Below are positions 60,143-64,000 of a stretch of 64,000 bases of DNA, piece by piece; positions within the stretch are counted from its first letter, which is position 1; every line of letters begins with the position of its first letter. The notes beneath the pieces were generated by a model that had not been told where the DNA came from, did not search any database, and saw nothing but the letters and a program-made list of their open reading frames with translations. The translations under genes and the position numbers were made by a program. This DNA comes from Coptis chinensis. Lineage: Eukaryota; Streptophyta; Magnoliopsida; Ranunculales; Ranunculaceae. The stretch spans positions 36,200,001 through 36,264,000 of the forward strand of contig CM027380.1 of the NCBI GenBank assembly GCA_015680905.1, written 5' to 3'.

Positions 60143-61307
60143 TGATAACCCGTAAAAAACTCAATTAGATTTACTTTAACCTTATTCATATATATTCATG
60201 CAATATATAGAGTACGGAATCGTTCCACTCTTAAACTATGAAGACATAAATGGAATTCAACTAATCAAACACAAGGAACAATGGTGAGAGTAATGAGATG
60301 GAAATTTCTATTCTAAATAACAACTATTCTAACAAGCAATCATCCTCACATGGCTTCCTTAACCTCCTCTAATGGAGGTTTTAACCTAATATCATTATAC
60401 TATCATTCCCAACACAAGAGCAATAATAACAAGTCATAATTTAAAAACTAATTTAAACTTTATAAATCTAATTTTAACAATAGTCTAAGAATCAAAATGA
60501 ATATAACCTAATTTATGAATTTAAATCAACTAAAACTAAATAAGAATTTAATCAATAACTAAATTGAAATGAAAACTAATACTTTATTATAAAACTAATA
60601 GTGATTCTAAATAATAATCTACTTTGTTCTAACACTAATTAATTGAAGGTAAAAAGTAGATCTAAAACAAACTATTCTAACTAATTAATGGAGTCTAACC
60701 TAATTTTCTAATCTAGATCTAGGTTATCTTAAGAGTTAAGTCTTCTCCATATAAATGGAGGAGACCAGATCCACTTTATCGTGCATGGGCTGAGGAGCAA
60801 TGTTTTGGGCCGAAAAATCGAGCCCAAAACCCAATTTCTTTAGTCCACAGAGGCCTTTTCAGCTGGATTTGACTTTCACGGACTGTTCGCCCACTTTTGC
60901 TGCTCTGATTGGATCAAGGCTTAGACCATTGGAAATCTCTTTCCGATCCAGTCGCTTTAACATAAGGTAGGTCCAATTATGAGGTCTGAGTCCAAAGATA
61001 TGGCCTTCGGAAGTTCTACTGACTTTTATTCGCTGTTTCTGCCCGCTTTGACTTTGACTTTTCAGCTTTGATCGGGCTTTAAAAAGGCTTTTTCTCCTTG
61101 AATCTTGGCCTTTTATCATAGAACTTCTTAGCAACCAACCCTTGCTCCTTTATTTACACAAAAGGGACGCATTTATGCACATATTCGACTCAATGCCTGA
61201 AATACACAAAAGCACGATAACAGTACTAACTCTTACTTATTAATAACATAATTGGTCTAAAGCAATATTGTTAAAGGGGTTAAAACTACAATTTTGGGCT
61301 CTTATCA
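60143..61307 (-). mobile_element. solo LTR of an Athila-like element
   Basis: A 1165-bp LTR beginning TGATAACCCG and ending GGGCTCTTATCA is flanked by the perfect duplication AAGGG (60138-60142 and 61308-61312). No internal region remains, so it is the product of LTR-LTR recombination. The block 60780-61100 aligns with the LTRs of copy 1 and B, but it lacks several segments and is a diverged relative. Confidence 0.88.
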
Positions 61308-61312
61308 AAGGG

Positions 61313-61593
61313 TATGTAATTGAATAGGCCAAAAGAATCCGACACAAGCCAAAAGTCCAAAACCACAATAAATTGGAGTAAACTGAATAGAGTTACTCAA
61401 AATTGATGGAAATTTTCTGACATACTCGAGTTTCCTTAGTTTACAAGGAAAATTTCTGAAAAACTTAAGGAAATTAATTTAACTAAGGAAAGAGTACAAG
61501 GGAGTAAATCGACTTGAGTTTCAAATAGAGTACATGGGAGGAACTAGTCACACATACAATGAACTAGCCATACATATAATTTTAAGTACATGT
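61313..61593. other. spacer right of the solo LTR
   Basis: AT-rich; nothing recognised. Confidence 0.3.
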
Positions 61594-62121
61594 TCATCCA
61601 TTTATATTGAGTTTTGAAAATTTTGACAGAGTCATTTTTAGTGTAACAATGGGTTCCGCAGTCAAAGTGGTTTTCTTCTTTCTTGACTCCCTCTGCAGTG
61701 CATCTTCAAGCCATTTAAATCCCTTGCAACTCTCGCATTTCAAGTACTTCTTTCCAACATTTAATCCATACTCGGTAGTTTTTACAATCCTCCTTCCCTT
61801 ACAGTCATTTTGAATGCAATGACAATCTACCTAAGGGCACTCTGACATCCAATGGTGTGCTTGACTGCACTTAAAATATTCATTTGTTGATGAGCTTGAT
61901 CCAATCCCAGAATTTTTTTTAGAAACAGCTTCATCCAACCATTGCAGATAACTTCTACATGTCGAATGTTGGCACTTCAAGTACTTCCTTCCCGGATTCT
62001 TTGCTGTTTGCGATATGCCCAACAATCGAATACCATCACATGCAACTTCCTTACAAGGAGAGCACATAAATTGGCACTCAATAGCTGAGTGTCCAAGTTG
62101 ATCACACAACTGACATTCAAC
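61594..62121 (-). pseudogene. zinc-knuckle and tandem GRF zinc-finger gene fragment
   Basis: Minus-strand exon starting at 62121 after a CAG acceptor. It encodes a CCHC knuckle (CQLCDQLGHSAIEC) and a first GRF zinc finger with NPGRKYLKCQHSTCRSYLQW. A Ser-rich linker and a second partial knuckle (FKCSQAHHWMSECP) follow. After TAG at 61831-61833 the same frame continues with a second GRF-like finger (GRRIVKTTEY, KKYLKCESCKGFKWLEDAL) to TGA at 61594. GRF fingers bind nucleic acid and occur in plant nuclear proteins and transposon genes. Upstream exons may lie at 62390-62500 (CWECGGHGG). The amber codon suggests a pseudogene or two alternative ends. Confidence 0.6.
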
Positions 62122-63533
62122 CTGCGGTCAACAACTCAAATATATACTAATTCAGGAGAGTTGAAACAACAAAGTTTTCAGATCAATGAAAGCTCAAGAA
62201 AAGTACAAAAAGAGGGATAAAAGGTCACTACATCAGGTTTTAAGTAGTGTAGTACGTGCTTCATGAAAGTGGAATATGGTGGCGAGGAAAGAAAGGAACT
62301 TATTGCCTACCAATATGTTGTCTTAGGTGTGTTGGGTCTGCTTCTATTATGAGTTATGTACTAGAGAGACCAATGACTAGTGTCCAACTTTCATTACCTC
62401 CACTACTTCCACACGACACCTCAGATCCAACACCAGCATTAGCACCATCACTGCCACTACCACCATGCCCACCACATTCCCAACAAATACTCATATTAGA
62501 TATGTGATAGCTCAAATTCTTATACTACAGAGTATCTAGACTCACCAACAAAAAGAATAAAAAGAGGAGAGGGAAGCAGCATTGATAACAACTCAAATGA
62601 ACAGGTGTGCAACATTATTAAACAAAACAAAGTCTATCATATTTCCTCAACTATTTCTTCAGACGTTGATTTCGTACTTCAAAAAAAGTACAAGAATTCC
62701 ACATTTCAAAATCAGATGAGTTGAAAAATTATCTATATGTGCATATGGGGCACATATAGAATATTCAAAATTTATCATAAATTACCTTCATTGTTGTAAA
62801 ATTAGAGCTCGCTATTCGATTGTTTGCACCTTGATTCAAATCTTTCAGTAGCAGTAATGGGTGATCATATTTGGAAGATGCAAAAATCAATATCAATTTG
62901 GTGGGTATGTATTCGCACCATGAAGAGTCAGACTCGTGTTTGGAAGATGCAAAAATCAAGGTTTGAAGCTGTTCTGGATGGGCTACATCTGGAGAAATGA
63001 GTACAAGATTGTGTAGAGCCTGAACCGGATGCAAGGATGGACACAATAGTTGAACCTGAGGGGGTAGGTGCGAACCATTACAAAACTAAGGTGACTTAAG
63101 ACCGAGAGGGCTCAGACTCTCTGTTTACTTTTTAAGGGTTGTGTGTGCAATGAGAAAACAATTTGAAAGGGAAAAAAAGAAAAAAAAAAAAAGAGAAGTT
63201 TCAAGAGAATTACCTGCGGAGCTTGTAAGTAGGAGAGAGAGAGAGTAGTGTTGGAAAATGTGGGAAATTGTGAGGTTGGGCAGAGGAGGGGAGCTCGAGG
63301 TGGAAGCCTGCCCTGACAGCAGTGCAAATAATTAGCTTGGGTCAGAAATCTTGTTGGAAGAAAATATCTCGAAGGGGAACAGTCAAAATTCCAAGTGTCC
63401 TATAGATTTGAATGAAGCTGAGTTATTAGAGCTAAAGGCATACCAAGCGTATGAAAAAAGCGAAAAATGGTGAAGGCAAGGGACATTTTTCCACAGGATC
63501 AACAAGGAAGTAAGGGTAGAGAGAAAAAAAAAT
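62122..63533. other. flank upstream of the GRF gene
   Basis: A minus-strand piece at 62370-62510 could encode a Gly/Ser-rich exon with CWECGGHGG. A minus-strand open stretch at 63060-62790 repeats LIFASSK twice and is not recognised. Pyrimidine/purine runs lie at 63165-63245. Confidence 0.35.
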
Positions 63534-63971
63534 ATGAAAAAGGTGGATGATAGGGAATCTAGAAAAATTAGAAGACATTGGGAAGATGGTTTACAGGAGA
63601 AAAAGGGGGAGTCAAAGCTAAACACTACAGAACAGAGAAACAATAGGAAGATGGAAGGGTATGATGAGCAAGATGAAGTAAGGGAGGGTAAGAAAATGAG
63701 GGTTACATATCAGAAAGGAATAAAGATAAAAGCAAGAGAAGTGGTGGTTATAAAGTCAAGTACTGAGGGCTCGAACAATGCTAGTAGCAAGAAACCAAAA
63801 TCAAGGGACATGGAACAAAGTAAAAGTGGAGGGGAAGTTATGAGGAATTCTTGGGATCCAAGATATCGACCTCTCTTTTTCAAACAAAAGTCTGGGTATG
63901 CCAAGAGTTGTTTTGAGTTCGTACCATCAGAGGAAAGCAGTGAAGGTTTGGAGAGCCAGAGTAATAAATGA
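63534..63971 (+). CDS. uncharacterised basic ORF, 145 aa
   Basis: An open frame from ATG 63534 to TGA 63971, very rich in Lys, Arg, Glu and Ser, with no Cys-rich or catalytic motif. Segments include NSWDPRYRPLFFKQKSGYAK near the C-terminus. It may be part of a LINE ORF1 or a host gene cut by the window edge. I do not recognise it, and base composition alone could keep it open. Confidence 0.3.
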   Translation: MKKVDDRESRKIRRHWEDGLQEKKGESKLNTTEQRNNRKMEGYDEQDEVREGKKMRVTYQKGIKIKAREVVVIKSSTEGSNNASSKKPKSRDMEQSKSGGEVMRNSWDPRYRPLFFKQKSGYAKSCFEFVPSEESSEGLESQSNK

Positions 63972-64000
63972 AGTGATTCTGAAGGGTCTAGGGAAGATGA

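Noticed and set aside
60132..61307. Solo LTR start at the first TGATAA (60132)
   Set aside because: The 5 bases before it do not match the right flank. Starting at 60143 gives TG...CA ends and a perfect AAGGG duplication.
1..64000. tRNA, rRNA or CRISPR features
   Set aside because: No cloverleaf genes, rRNA stretches or regularly spaced repeat-spacer arrays were seen. The tRNA-like match is only the primer binding site.

Overview
This window looks like transposon-dense intergenic DNA from a flowering plant, probably a eudicot. The evidence is Athila-type Ty3/Gypsy retrotransposons, a FAR1/MuDR-type transposase, a plant mobile domain (PMD) gene, plant-style introns and plant hAT MITEs. No rRNA, tRNA, CRISPR or prokaryotic signal was seen. 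The species cannot be named from this sequence.

Layout. (1) 1-5288: the right part of a minus-strand Athila-like element (copy 1), with decayed gag-protease, PBS and 5' LTR. (2) 5289-8340: a plus-strand FAR1/MULE transposase pseudogene. (3) 8351-12895: a 294-bp fold-back palindrome, a tandem duplication of about 1.83 kb rich in TGACATA sub-repeats, and arrays of a TTCATAG palindromic repeat. (4) 13016-14290: a LINE remnant whose reverse transcriptase is missing. (5) 15261-27888: a complete 12.6-kb minus-strand element (B) with near-identical LTRs and a perfect GTAGA target-site duplication. It keeps a 541-aa gag frame but has lost RT, RNase H and integrase, so it is non-autonomous. (6) 27894-41905: an older segment with a multi-exon PMD pseudogene on the minus strand and an Ulp1-like cysteine protease gene on the plus strand, whose catalytic half is still open. 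Two hAT MITEs, another palindromic element, a 155-bp MITE and a decayed LTR-like stretch lie between or near them. (7) 41906-59662: a complete 17.8-kb minus-strand element (A) with a perfect AGTCC duplication, gag, protease, RT, RNase H and integrase all recognisable but frameshifted, and three paralogous ORFs between pol and the 3' LTR. (8) 60143-61307: a solo LTR with AAGGG duplications. (9) 61594-63971: a zinc-knuckle/GRF zinc-finger gene fragment (minus) and an unrecognised basic ORF (plus).

Nesting. Removing B, A and the solo LTR rejoins an older sequence: FAR1 transposase, terminal repeats, LINE, PMD gene, MITE cluster, Ulp1 gene, terminal-like repeats. Sequence after the FAR1 pseudogene and sequence after the Ulp1 gene share motifs. 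A TTCATAG module at 59766-59888 is the reverse complement of modules at 8935-12725. The FAR1 and PMD/Ulp1 genes may therefore belong to one MULE-like family or to one very large disrupted element. This is inference.

Most unusual points: a roughly 1.5-kb non-coding block next to the 3' LTR is shared by families A and B although most of their LTR sequence differs; a second polypurine-tract-like module lies about 1.5 kb inside both; the post-pol ORF is triplicated in A; and an amber codon sits at the same position in A and B.
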